A stretch of DNA of 33,157 nt. Source: an uncultured Sphingomonadales bacterium. Its GTDB lineage: Bacteria > Pseudomonadota > Alphaproteobacteria > Sphingomonadales > Sphingomonadaceae. The notes below the pieces were generated by a model that was not told the origin of the DNA, searched no databases, and worked only from the letters and a program-made list of their open reading frames with translations. Position 1 is the stretch's first letter. Every line of letters begins with the position of its first letter. This document shows, one piece after another, positions 25,709 to 33,157 of the stretch. The stretch lies in NCBI GenBank assembly GCA_903848655.1, contig CAINGT010000093.1, positions 1 to 33,157 on the forward strand, written 5' to 3'. Made by a program: the position numbers and the translations under genes.

Positions 25709-26890
25709 TCAATCCTGCATCGGCACGGCCAGCCCCGCCTCCAGCCGGTCGATCAGCCGCGCCAGCATTGCGTCGCAGCGTGCGAGCTGATCGGCAGTAA
25801 TGAATTCATCGGGCTTGTGCCCCTGATCCATCGACCCCGGCCCGCAGATGATCGCGGGCACGCCGAGCGTTTGCGCAAACAGCCCGCCTTCGGTGCCGAA
25901 AGCCAGCTTGCAGTCCGGCCCATTGTACCCCGACACAGCCCGCGCAAACGCCAGCGCGCCGGGGTGGCGGGTATCGAGCCCGGGATAAGCATTGATCGGC
26001 GCAATGGTGATCGCCGCTTCGGGAAACCGGCGCTGCCACGGGGCGATGATCGCTTCGGCGCGCGCGGCGATGTCCGCCACGATCGCGGGAACATCCTCAC
26101 CCGGCAGATCGCGGATTTCAAAGTCGAGCGTGCACGTTGCGGGCACGATATTGAGCGCTTCGCCGGCCCGGATCGTGCCGACATGGATCGTCGAATAGCC
26201 CACATCATAAGCCGGATGGGGCACCGTGCGCGCGATCAGATCAGCCTGTACCGCGCGCAGCACGCCGATAACATCGGCGGCGAGGTGAATCGCGTTCAGC
26301 CCTTGCGTTGGCAGCGCCGAATGCGCCGCGCGCCCGGTGGCAGTGACGCGAAACGCCGCTTTGCCTTTGTGCCCGCTCGCCAGCGCCAGCCCGGTCGGCT
26401 CACCAATCCACACCAGCCAAGGCCGCACCGGCAGCGCCGCCAATAGCGGCAGCAGCGACCGCACCCCGACACAGCCGATCTCTTCATCGAACGAAATCGC
26501 CAGATGCAGCGGGGTGCGCAACGGGCGGCGCGCGGCGATCAGCAGCGCGCGCAAGGCCGAGGCCACAAACCCCTTCATATCCGCCGTGCCGCGCCCATAG
26601 AGCCGCCCGTCGTGCGCGGTCAGCACGAACGGATCGCGGGTCCATGCTTGCCCGGCCACCGGCACCACATCGCTGTGCCCCGACAGCACCACCCCCGGCA
26701 CGCCTTCCGGTCCGACGCTGATCCACATATTGGCGTCTGCGCCATCGTCGGTCAGCACGACCCGCGCGCCTGCCAGTGCCACCACCGCGCGCACATAATC
26801 CACCAGCGCGCGATTGCCGCTGCGGCTGATCGTGGGGAAGGCGATCAGGTCGGCCAGGATCGCGCGACTATCGGGGATGGGGTCGTCCAT
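25709..26890 (-). CDS. M20 family peptidase, acetylornithine deacetylase (ArgE)-like
   Basis: The 393-residue zinc enzyme resembles ArgE/DapE deacylases. Metal ligands and catalytic residues are His72 (GHSDVVPV), Asp104 (GTADMKG), Glu136-Glu137 (FDEEIGC), Glu164 (IGEPT) and the C-terminal His in MDQGHKPDEF. The opening LADLIAFPTISRSGN is typical of proteobacterial ArgE. A true arginine-biosynthetic role is possible, but the neighbouring monooxygenase, RidA and DUF1028 genes make a deacylase acting on another N-acyl amino compound equally plausible. ATG 26890 fits the family N-terminus; ATG 26908 is an in-frame alternative. It is divergent from lysK (94 bp). Confidence 0.88.
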   Translation of the reverse strand: MDDPIPDSRAILADLIAFPTISRSGNRALVDYVRAVVALAGARVVLTDDGADANMWISVGPEGVPGVVLSGHSDVVPVAGQAWTRDPFVLTAHDGRLYGRGTADMKGFVASALRALLIAARRPLRTPLHLAISFDEEIGCVGVRSLLPLLAALPVRPWLVWIGEPTGLALASGHKGKAAFRVTATGRAAHSALPTQGLNAIHLAADVIGVLRAVQADLIARTVPHPAYDVGYSTIHVGTIRAGEALNIVPATCTLDFEIRDLPGEDVPAIVADIAARAEAIIAPWQRRFPEAAITIAPINAYPGLDTRHPGALAFARAVSGYNGPDCKLAFGTEGGLFAQTLGVPAIICGPGSMDQGHKPDEFITADQLARCDAMLARLIDRLEAGLAVPMQD

Positions 26891-26984
26891 CGCGCGACTA
26901 TCGCGCATCCCCAGCGCCAGCGCACGGGGATTCTTGCGCGCGGCGCTTGCCAAACCGGGCGTAATCGCGAAAGGCGCAGGGGCT

Positions 26985-28640
26985 ATGACCAATCCCGACC
27001 TGATCCCCTGTTCCGCGCGTGACGATGCCGTATGGCAAGCCGCGCAAGTTTCCAAAGCCTGGCCGTTCGAAGAAGCGCGCAAGCTGGTCAAACGCTATCC
27101 CGGCGGCAAACGCGATGCGGCGGGCAACGTGGTGCCGGTGCTGTTCGAAACCGGCTATGGCCCTTCGGGACTGCCGCATATCGGCACGTTTCAGGAAGTC
27201 TTGCGCACGACGCTGGTGCGCCGCGCCTATGAAGCGCTGACGGCCGAGGCCGATGGCACGATAGCGCCCACCCGGCTGGTGGCATTTTCCGACGATATGG
27301 ATGGCTTGCGCAAAGTGCCCGACAATGTGCCGGGCAAAGACATGCTCACGGCCCACCTTGGCCGCCCGCTGTCGCGCATTCCCGATCCGTTCGGCACCCA
27401 TGCCAGCTTTGCCGCGCACAACAACGCGATGCTGCGCGATTTTCTTGATCGGTTCGGGTTTGACTATGAATTCGTGTCGGCGGCGGATCGCTACAATTCC
27501 GGGCAGTTCGACGCTGCGCTGAAGAACGTGCTGCACCGGTTCGATGCCATCATGGACGTGATGCTGCCGACGCTGCGGCAGGAACGGCGGCTGACTTATT
27601 CGCCGGTTTTGCCGGTTTCGCCCAGTACCGGCGTCGTGCTGCAAGTGCCGGTCAGCGTGGTCGATGCCGATGCCGGGATCGTGCGCTTTACCGACAGCGA
27701 TGGACGCACGGTGGAACACAGCATTCTGGGCGGGCAGGCGAAACTGCAATGGAAAGTCGATTGGGCAATGCGCTGGGTCGCGCTCGGGGTCGATTACGAA
27801 ATGTCGGGCAAAGATCTGACCGACAGCGTCACCCAATCGGGCCGGATCGCGCAAGTGCTGGGCGGACGACGCCCCGAAGCGCTGATTTATGAGCTGTTCT
27901 TGGACGAAAAAGGCGAAAAGATCTCGAAGTCCAAAGGCAATGGCCTGACCATCGAGCAATGGCTCGATTATGGCAGTGCCGAATCGCTGGGCTTTTATCT
28001 CTACAGCAATCCCAAAAGCGCCAAATCGCTCCATGTCGGGATCATCCCGCGCGCGGTGGATGAGTATTGGCAGTTTCGCGAAAAGCTGATCGATCAACCG
28101 GTCGATCAGCAATTGGGCAATCCGGTGTGGCATTTGCTGCGCACCAATGGCGCGCAAGGCGGCGCGGGCGACAGCCTGCCGGTGACGTTTGGCTTGCTGC
28201 TCAATCTCGCCGGGGTGCTCGGTGCGGCGGCCAGCCGCGATCAGGTGTGGTCCTATTTGCGCAACTATGTGGCGGACGCCGATCCTGCGGCGCACCCCGC
28301 GCTCGATGATCTGGTCAGCCGCGCGCTGGCCTATAACCGCGATGTCGTCGCCCCCACGCTGCACCGCCGCGCGCCGCTGGCGCACGAAGCCGCCGCGCTG
28401 GCCGCGCTCGACGCCGCGCTGGCGCAATTGCCCGCCGATAGCGGGGCCGAAGCTTTGCAGACGCTGGTCTATGACGTGGGCAAAGACCCGGCTTACGGGT
28501 TCGAGACCTTGCGCGACTGGTTTCGCGCGCTCTACGAAACCTTGCTGGGATCGGCGCAAGGCCCACGCATGGGCAGCTTTATCGCGCTTTATGGTATTGC
28601 CGACACGCGCGCGCTGATCGCCGAAGCGCTGGTGCGCTGA
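26985..28640 (+). CDS. lysK: class I lysyl-tRNA synthetase
   Basis: The 551-residue enzyme charges tRNA-Lys. It is the class I (Rossmann-fold) form found in archaea, alphaproteobacteria and spirochaetes, unrelated to the class II LysS. The HIGH motif is HIGT at 65-68 within GYGPSGLPHIGTF, and KMSKS is KISKS at 312-316 followed by KGNG. The intervening catalytic region includes MSGKDLTDSV. The alpha-helical anticodon-binding domain fills about 370-551. ATG 26985 follows an AGGCGCAGGGG stretch; a long in-frame upstream extension overlaps the divergent deacetylase gene and was rejected. The 3' end overlaps the convergent DUF885 gene by 52 bp. Confidence 0.96.
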   Translation: MTNPDLIPCSARDDAVWQAAQVSKAWPFEEARKLVKRYPGGKRDAAGNVVPVLFETGYGPSGLPHIGTFQEVLRTTLVRRAYEALTAEADGTIAPTRLVAFSDDMDGLRKVPDNVPGKDMLTAHLGRPLSRIPDPFGTHASFAAHNNAMLRDFLDRFGFDYEFVSAADRYNSGQFDAALKNVLHRFDAIMDVMLPTLRQERRLTYSPVLPVSPSTGVVLQVPVSVVDADAGIVRFTDSDGRTVEHSILGGQAKLQWKVDWAMRWVALGVDYEMSGKDLTDSVTQSGRIAQVLGGRRPEALIYELFLDEKGEKISKSKGNGLTIEQWLDYGSAESLGFYLYSNPKSAKSLHVGIIPRAVDEYWQFREKLIDQPVDQQLGNPVWHLLRTNGAQGGAGDSLPVTFGLLLNLAGVLGAAASRDQVWSYLRNYVADADPAAHPALDDLVSRALAYNRDVVAPTLHRRAPLAHEAAALAALDAALAQLPADSGAEALQTLVYDVGKDPAYGFETLRDWFRALYETLLGSAQGPRMGSFIALYGIADTRALIAEALVR

Positions 28641-30487
28641 CTGCTGATCCAGTCGCGCACTTTGCTTTCCAGCACCGGCAACGGCAGCGCGCCGCTGTCG
28701 AGCACACAGGCATGGAACGCGCGGATATCGAATTGTGGCCCGAGTGCAGCGCGCGCTTCATCGCGCAGCCGCTGGATCGTCAACGCGCCGATCTTGTAGG
28801 CGAGCGCCTGCCCGGGAAGGGCGATATAGCGATCAACTTCGGCAGCGGCATCGCTGCGGCCAATCCCCGAATTGCGCAACATATAGAGGATCGCGCGCGC
28901 GCGGCTCCAGCCTTGGGTGTGCAGCCCGGTATCGACCACCAGCCGCATCGCGCGCAGCATTTCATCGTCGAGCGTGCCCCAATGCTGCATCGGATCGCGG
29001 TACAGCCCCATGTCGTACCCCAGCGTTTCGGCATAGAGCGCCCAACCTTCGACATACGCGGCATTGCCGCCAAAGCGCTGAAAATCCGGCAAAGCCTCGT
29101 TCTCTTGCGCCAGGCTGATCTGGAAATGATGGCCGGGCGCGGCTTCGTGGAGATAGAGCGTGGTAGTGCCGGTGATGAAGCGATGCCGCCAATCATAGGT
29201 ATTGTACCAGAACACGCCGGGGCGGCTGCCATCGGGCAGCCCTTCGCTGTAACTGCCGCCCGCCTCGAACCGTGCGCGATAGGCGGGCACGGGGGCAAGC
29301 ACCAGCGGAGTGCGCGGAATATGCGCGAACAGCGCCGGGGCAAGCGCTGCAACTTTTTCCCCGACTGCGGCAAACCGCTGCCCCAGATCATCGGCGCTGG
29401 CGGGGTGAAAGCGCGGATCGTTGCGGATCACGTCGAAGAATTCGGGCAAAGGCTGGCGATAGCCCAGTTCACTTTCGACCGCCCGCATCGCGCGCTGGAT
29501 GCGCGCGACTTCATCGAGCCCGGTCTGGTGCACGGCGGCAGGATCGAGATCGAGCGTCGTCGCCCGCCGCGCCAGCAACCGATAGAGCCCCGCACCGCCC
29601 GGTAACGCCGACAGACCGACGCTTTCGCGCGTCGCGGGCAAATATGTCTGCACCAGAAAATCGCGCAGCGTGCGATAGGCGGGGTACACCGATTGAGTCG
29701 TCGCGAGCCAATAGGCGCGGGTCAGCCGTCGCCGCAGCGGATCAGGCGTGGTGCGCGGCAAGTGCCGCAGCGGGGCCATGAACAGCGATTGGTCGGGCGG
29801 GCGCGCAAGGATCGCATCGATCTGCGCAATCATGTCGATTACCGTCAGACGCGGTTCGACCACGCCGCTGGCCATCCCTTCACGAAACCGGTCAATGGCA
29901 TGACCAAACACCATTGGCAGCCGGTGTGCCAACGCCAGACGCGCCTCGATATCGGCAACCGTCTTTAACGAACCGCCATCGCTGGTCGCCACCATTTCGG
30001 GAAAATCGACCGGAAACCCCATGAAATGGTTGAACGGCTGCACCCCGAGCAAGGCTTGCGCCGCAGGTGTCAGCACGGCGCGCTGATCTTCGAGCATCGC
30101 GCGGAACACGTCATGCGACAGGCGGTGCGGCGCGTCGAGCGCGGCGCGATCAATGGTGGCAAGCGTGGCCAGCGCCGCCGCGTTCACCGCGCGTTGCCGC
30201 GCCGCCAATTCGGGCGTGAACAGCAGCGCGAGCGTGGCGTCGGGCACCACTTCGCCCCGCGCCAGCGCGCCGAGCGGATCGAGCGCCTGACGCGCGCGGC
30301 TGTCATCGGCAAACAGCCGGTCCAGCCGATCGGTTGCGGCCAGCGCGGCATCGGCGGCGGGCGGGACCATGCGCGCCGGACCATGCGCGCGCATCCGCGC
30401 GGGCGGCAAATCAAGCCGGGCATGAGCGCCGCCCTGCACGCACCCCGCCAGCGCCAGCAGCAGCAGGGACGCGCGAAGCCGCTTCAT
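28589..30487 (-). CDS. DUF885 family lipoprotein, putative zinc-dependent peptidase
   Basis: The 632-residue protein has a lipoprotein signal (MKRLRASLLLLALAGC) and should be anchored in the envelope. DUF885 proteins carry a metalloprotease-like motif, here HEAAPGHH at 447-454, resembling the gluzincin HExxH; a downstream Glu probably completes zinc binding. Other family stretches are FMGFPVDFPEM near 190-200 and NAAYVEGWALYAETLG after the motif. Peptidase activity is inferred. The ATG overlaps the stop of the upstream oxygenase gene (ATGA, 30484-30487). The last 15 or so residues (RTSASAISARVSAIP), beyond the usual family end, are encoded in the overlap with lysK. Confidence 0.88.
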   Translation of the reverse strand: MKRLRASLLLLALAGCVQGGAHARLDLPPARMRAHGPARMVPPAADAALAATDRLDRLFADDSRARQALDPLGALARGEVVPDATLALLFTPELAARQRAVNAAALATLATIDRAALDAPHRLSHDVFRAMLEDQRAVLTPAAQALLGVQPFNHFMGFPVDFPEMVATSDGGSLKTVADIEARLALAHRLPMVFGHAIDRFREGMASGVVEPRLTVIDMIAQIDAILARPPDQSLFMAPLRHLPRTTPDPLRRRLTRAYWLATTQSVYPAYRTLRDFLVQTYLPATRESVGLSALPGGAGLYRLLARRATTLDLDPAAVHQTGLDEVARIQRAMRAVESELGYRQPLPEFFDVIRNDPRFHPASADDLGQRFAAVGEKVAALAPALFAHIPRTPLVLAPVPAYRARFEAGGSYSEGLPDGSRPGVFWYNTYDWRHRFITGTTTLYLHEAAPGHHFQISLAQENEALPDFQRFGGNAAYVEGWALYAETLGYDMGLYRDPMQHWGTLDDEMLRAMRLVVDTGLHTQGWSRARAILYMLRNSGIGRSDAAAEVDRYIALPGQALAYKIGALTIQRLRDEARAALGPQFDIRAFHACVLDSGALPLPVLESKVRDWISSQRTSASAISARVSAIP

Positions 30488-31179
30488 GACCAGCGCCGCG
30501 CTCGGTACCAGCGGGTCACCACATATTTGACCCCCTGCACCACCGGTGTTCCGGCATGGAGCGTGCGCGGGTTGGGGCGGCCATCGGCGGCCATATTGTT
30601 CCACACCAGCAAGACCCCGGCGTGCGGCGGGACAGCCATGCCGACTTTGGGGAAATCGGTGGTCCCGCCCGCCTCAACCGTGTTGAGATAGCCCATCGCC
30701 GTCCAACTGCGCTGCCCGCCGCGCCGCAGTTCATCCGCCCAATAGGGCTGGGCCGTATCAAAGTAATCAGCGTGGTGTTTGAATTCCTGCCCTGCGGCAT
30801 AGCGCTGGCCTTGCAGCGTTTCGCCGAATTCCGATGCAATTCCGAGCAGATCATCGATGCGGCGCTGAATCGTGCGGATGAATGCGTCGTGCGGATCGAC
30901 ATCGCCGCTGTAACTGGTGCGCCCGCCATCGGGGTTGCCATGATAAGTGGGCGAAGGGCGCGCCACCGAGTCGATCATCGTCATCAGCCGCCGGCATTCG
31001 GCCCCGGTCAGAAAATCGCTGACCGTCCAGATCTCGATGCCTTCGACCGGCAGGCGATAGGCCGCCGGATCGGCATTAAGCCGCGCGCGCACGCTGTTGC
31101 CAAGGCGGGCAAGCGCATCGCGATCAGCATCGCGCGCGGCGGATTTGAACGACAACGACGGCTTGAACGAAAACACCAT
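30484..31179 (-). CDS. 2-oxoglutarate/Fe(II)-dependent oxygenase, prolyl 4-hydroxylase-like
   Basis: The 231-residue protein has the double-stranded beta-helix iron triad His136-x-Asp138 (in KHHADYFD) and His208 (in RTLHAGTPV). Lys218 ten residues later (QGVKYVVTRWYR) should bind the 2-oxoglutarate carboxylate. Spacing and motifs fit the P4Hc/2OG-FeII_Oxy group. It would hydroxylate a proline or other residue, or a small molecule; the target is unknown. No signal peptide is seen, so it is probably cytosolic, unlike the lipoprotein encoded by the overlapping DUF885 gene. It begins 56 bp after the RcnB-like gene. Confidence 0.88.
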   Translation of the reverse strand: MVFSFKPSLSFKSAARDADRDALARLGNSVRARLNADPAAYRLPVEGIEIWTVSDFLTGAECRRLMTMIDSVARPSPTYHGNPDGGRTSYSGDVDPHDAFIRTIQRRIDDLLGIASEFGETLQGQRYAAGQEFKHHADYFDTAQPYWADELRRGGQRSWTAMGYLNTVEAGGTTDFPKVGMAVPPHAGVLLVWNNMAADGRPNPRTLHAGTPVVQGVKYVVTRWYRARRWS

Positions 31180-31235
31180 GGCTGCGCATTTTCATGGCGC
31201 ATGGCAGCGGCAACGGCAAGCGCGGCTGTCTTCCT

Positions 31236-32183
31236 TTACCAGAACACGTTGTAGATCACATCAACGACTTGCCCGGTATCAACATCGACGAGCAGGCAAT
31301 CGTTGTAATAACGCACCCAGCGATAAGGCCCCCACACCGGCGGCAGATGATAGAACCACGGATCGCTGATCCAATAGGCCCGATCAAGGAACGCATCATC
31401 GAGCACCAGCCCGATGCCGATCCGCACATAAGCAAACCCGCGATACGGGGGCCGATAAGGGGCCGGGCGAAAAACATCGCGGTTCAACTGGCGCCAGGCA
31501 TACCAGTCATAGCGCCGGTTGCCGCGCCAGCCATCGTCCCAAGCGCGCCAATCGCGCCGGCCATCGCTCCACCTCGGCCGGTTATCACCCCTGCCCCAGC
31601 GATTATCGTCGCGCACCCGCTCATCACGGAGTCGGTCGGGCAGGCGCGCGTTGCCGCCATTGCCCCAGTTTCGGGTGCCATCGCCTGCGCGATGATCGCC
31701 GCCCTCGCCGCCCCGCGCGGGTCCGCTGCGATCCCCTTCGGGATTGGCATGGCCCTCGTGCACGATCGCGTCAGCAGTGCCGCGCCACACCGGTTGGCCC
31801 CGATCAGCGTTGCGCGCGCCATCACCGGTTGGTGCCGGGCGAGCGTTCGACCATGCCGGGCTGCTGCCCGTATTTGCAGGGCGGGTCGGGGGTAGCGGCG
31901 CTGTCCAGCCCGATCCACCGCCGCCGCGCGGCGCGTTCGCCTGTGGTGCGGGGGTTTGTGGTGCGGGGGTTTGTGGTGCGGCGGCCTGCGGTGCCGGGAT
32001 GTGGGGCGCAGAGGCCTGTGGCATGGGGGCCGGGCGCGGCATTGCGGGGGGCGGTGCCGGGCGTTGCTCGCGACCCGCCATGGTTTCGCGGTGGTCGCGT
32101 TCCTGCCCATAAGCAGGCATGGTGCCAAGCGCAGCCAGCGCGACGGCCAAAGTGATCGTGGTGGTACGCAGTGGCAGGGACAT
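31236..32183 (-). CDS. RcnB-family secreted protein with a proline-rich repeat region
   Basis: The 315-residue protein has a signal peptide (LRTTTITLAVALAALGTMPAYG), an imperfect APQ-rich pentapeptide repeat near 45-80, a long Arg/Gly/Asp-rich low-complexity middle (about 85-215) and a conserved C-terminal domain. That domain (DPWFYHLPPVWGPYRWVRYYNDCLLVDVDTGQVVDVIYNVFW pattern, about 274-315) is RcnB-like, as is common in Sphingomonadales. E. coli RcnB is a periplasmic nickel/cobalt homeostasis protein, but the low-complexity part has no metal-binding clusters and its role here is unknown. The ATG at 32183 is chosen because GGGAGA at 32190-32195 is correctly spaced from it; ATG 32189 directly abuts that site. 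Confidence 0.8.
   Translation of the reverse strand: MSLPLRTTTITLAVALAALGTMPAYGQERDHRETMAGREQRPAPPPAMPRPAPMPQASAPHIPAPQAAAPQTPAPQTPAPQANAPRGGGGSGWTAPLPPTRPANTGSSPAWSNARPAPTGDGARNADRGQPVWRGTADAIVHEGHANPEGDRSGPARGGEGGDHRAGDGTRNWGNGGNARLPDRLRDERVRDDNRWGRGDNRPRWSDGRRDWRAWDDGWRGNRRYDWYAWRQLNRDVFRPAPYRPPYRGFAYVRIGIGLVLDDAFLDRAYWISDPWFYHLPPVWGPYRWVRYYNDCLLVDVDTGQVVDVIYNVFW
31941..32030. repeat. 15-bp tandem repeat inside the RcnB-like gene
   Basis: About six imperfect 15-bp units (the first two differ at one base, core TGTGGTGCGGGGGT) encode pentapeptides of the type APQTP on the minus strand. Units become less alike towards the gene start. Such arrays can change copy number by slippage. Confidence 0.8.
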
Positions 32184-32323
32184 GGACATTCTCCCGAACG
32201 GCAATCGTTGACAACGGTATAGCGCACCAACCTTGCACGAAAGCTGAACCGCGCAATCGCCCCGCGTTCATGTGCGACCATGCCAATGGCGCCCGTGGAT
32301 CGGGCGTGGCATATGCACGTTGG

Positions 32324-32386
32324 AGCATCGTGCAAAAAAGTGGGGACCGATTTTCACCTTTGGTGGACTGCGGCGCGCATCACGCT
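32324..32386 (+). repeat. dispersed palindromic repeat, long form, decayed copy
   Basis: From AGCATCGTGCAAAAAAGTGG through GGACCGATTTT to ATCACGCT this aligns with the unit at 33073-33156. Where the long form has its 20-base insert, this copy has CACCTTTGGTGGACTGCGGC. The left outer arm is damaged and AATAA is lost. It lies between the divergent RcnB-like and flavoprotein genes. Confidence 0.65.
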
Positions 32387-32423
32387 AATCGCGATACGTG
32401 CCGCACGAGGTGGGAACTCAACA

Positions 32424-33008
32424 ATGCCTGACAGCTTTGACGCGCTGATTGATGATGCGCTGGCGCGGCTGAACCGTGCAGTGCGGGATCGTGATGCACC
32501 GATGCATTCCCCGGTGGTGGTAACCGGCGATGGCGATGCGCGCATCATGGTCGTGCGCGCCGCCGATGGCGATCTGGCAGCCTTGCGTTTTCACACCGAT
32601 GCACGATCGCCCAAAGTGCGCACGATTGCCGCCGATGCGCGGATAACCGTGCTGGCTTATGATCCGTTTGATCGGGTGCAATTGCGACTGACCGGCACGG
32701 CACGGGTGGAACAGACCGGCGATTGGGCCGACGCGGCGTGGGCCGCGACCAGCCCGCTGGGTCGGCGATGTTATCTGGCAATGGTCGGCCCGGGCGCGCC
32801 GCTATCGGCACCGGAATCCGCTTTGCCCGCCGATCTGCGCGACCACCGCCCAACGCTGGCGCAAAGCGAGGCCGGGCGAGCAAACTTTGCCATTGTACTC
32901 GTACGCGTAACTGCGTTCGACTGGTTGCGCCTCGGCCGCGATGGCGGCTTGCGCGCGCGGTTTGAACGGAGCGAATGCGGCTGGCAGGGGGAATGGATCG
33001 CGCCATAG
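32424..33008 (+). CDS. pyridoxamine 5'-phosphate oxidase-like flavoprotein
   Basis: The 194-residue protein belongs to the split-barrel FMN-binding superfamily. Characteristic stretches are PVVVTGDGDARIMVVRAAD, LRFHTDARSPKVRTIAADAR (the FMN phosphate-binding HTDxRSxK pattern, near 53-60) and VLAYDPFDRVQLRLTGTARVE. The C-terminal ending WLRLGRDGGLRARFER matches the pyridoxine-oxidase C-terminal region, although a true PdxH is usually longer and specific residues cannot be confirmed here. It might oxidise PMP/PNP or bind another flavin substrate. ATG 32424 follows GAGGTGGGAA at good spacing. The TAG stop leads straight into a tandem pair of dispersed repeats. Confidence 0.85.
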   Translation: MPDSFDALIDDALARLNRAVRDRDAPMHSPVVVTGDGDARIMVVRAADGDLAALRFHTDARSPKVRTIAADARITVLAYDPFDRVQLRLTGTARVEQTGDWADAAWAATSPLGRRCYLAMVGPGAPLSAPESALPADLRDHRPTLAQSEAGRANFAIVLVRVTAFDWLRLGRDGGLRARFERSECGWQGEWIAP

Positions 33009-33072
33009 AGCGTGATGCGAAAAAGTGGGAACCGGTTTTTCGCAATAAATCACGCGAAAACAAAGACTCTTG
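33009..33072 (+). repeat. dispersed palindromic repeat, short form, best-preserved copy
   Basis: A 64-bp unit. The outer arms GCGTGAT (33010-33016) and ATCACGC (33049-33055) and the inner arms GCGAAAAA (33017-33024) and TTTTTCGC (33036-33043) are perfect inverted repeats. They enclose the loop GTGGGAACCGG, with AATAA bulged on the right. A tail GAAAACAAAGACTCTTG (33056-33072) follows before the next unit. It begins immediately after the TAG stop of the upstream gene. Confidence 0.9.
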
Positions 33073-33156
33073 AGCGTGATGCGAAAAAGTGGGAACCGGT
33101 TTTTACCTGCGGTGGCCTGCGGCTCGCAATAAATCACGCGAAAACAAAGACTCTTG
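33073..33156 (+). repeat. dispersed palindromic repeat, long form, tandem to the previous copy
   Basis: Identical to the 33009 unit except for 20 bases (33105-33124, containing CTGCGG twice) inserted in the right inner arm between TTTTT and CGC. The final base of the window could be the first of a third unit. Confidence 0.9.
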
Positions 33157-33157
33157 A

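Noticed and set aside
33009..33157. CRISPR array
   Set aside because: Only two units, of different length, with conserved sequence throughout and no unique spacers; internal palindromes match a dispersed repeat.

Overview
The window looks like chromosomal DNA of a high-GC alphaproteobacterium, most likely a sphingomonad. This rests on gene content: a class I lysyl-tRNA synthetase, the order mutY / DUF721 (dciA) / two DsbA-like genes / smc, an RcnB-type Sphingomonadales protein, a DUF1244 protein and an alphaproteobacterial-style heat-shock promoter. Twenty-four protein genes fill almost all of it. No tRNA, rRNA, CRISPR array or insertion sequence was seen, and no gap between genes exceeds about 240 bases.

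Layout. 123-5948 (minus strand) is a compact run transcribed from mutY: mutY, a Tat-exported class C serine hydrolase, nudC, an NCS1 nucleobase permease and a secreted alpha/beta hydrolase. The first three are joined by ATGA stop/start overlaps. 5963-11590 (plus) is dciA, two DsbA-like thiol oxidoreductases and smc. ftsK converges on smc from the other side, so 5963-13990 is a chromosome replication and segregation block with envelope disulfide genes inside it. 14054-16809 holds a degenerate ThiE/TenI-like gene, yggS and pyruvate kinase. 16951-19891 holds a DUF1244 gene, a membrane glycosyltransferase-like gene and a PfkB-type phosphofructokinase. 19957-23341 has htpG behind a candidate sigma-32 promoter, then a GH125 alpha-mannosidase. 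23344-26890 (minus) is a four-gene cluster: M20 deacetylase, flavin monooxygenase-like protein, RidA and DUF1028. It looks like a small catabolic module. 26985-28640 is lysK. 28589-32183 (minus) holds RcnB-like, 2OG-Fe(II) oxygenase and DUF885 genes. 32424-33008 is a pyridoxamine-phosphate-oxidase-like flavoprotein.

The most unusual non-gene structure is a dispersed imperfect-palindromic intergenic repeat of about 64 bp, with four recognisable copies and one decayed one. It exists in a short form and in a long form carrying about 20 extra bases. Copies sit directly on gene boundaries: the stop codons of three genes abut or lie inside the element, and one copy carries the Shine-Dalgarno and start codon of the 123-1169 hydrolase. 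The window ends inside a tandem pair of these repeats.

The genome is tightly packed. Three of five convergent gene pairs overlap at their 3' ends, one is separated by 2 bp, and the fifth (smc/ftsK) is separated only by a copy of the repeat.
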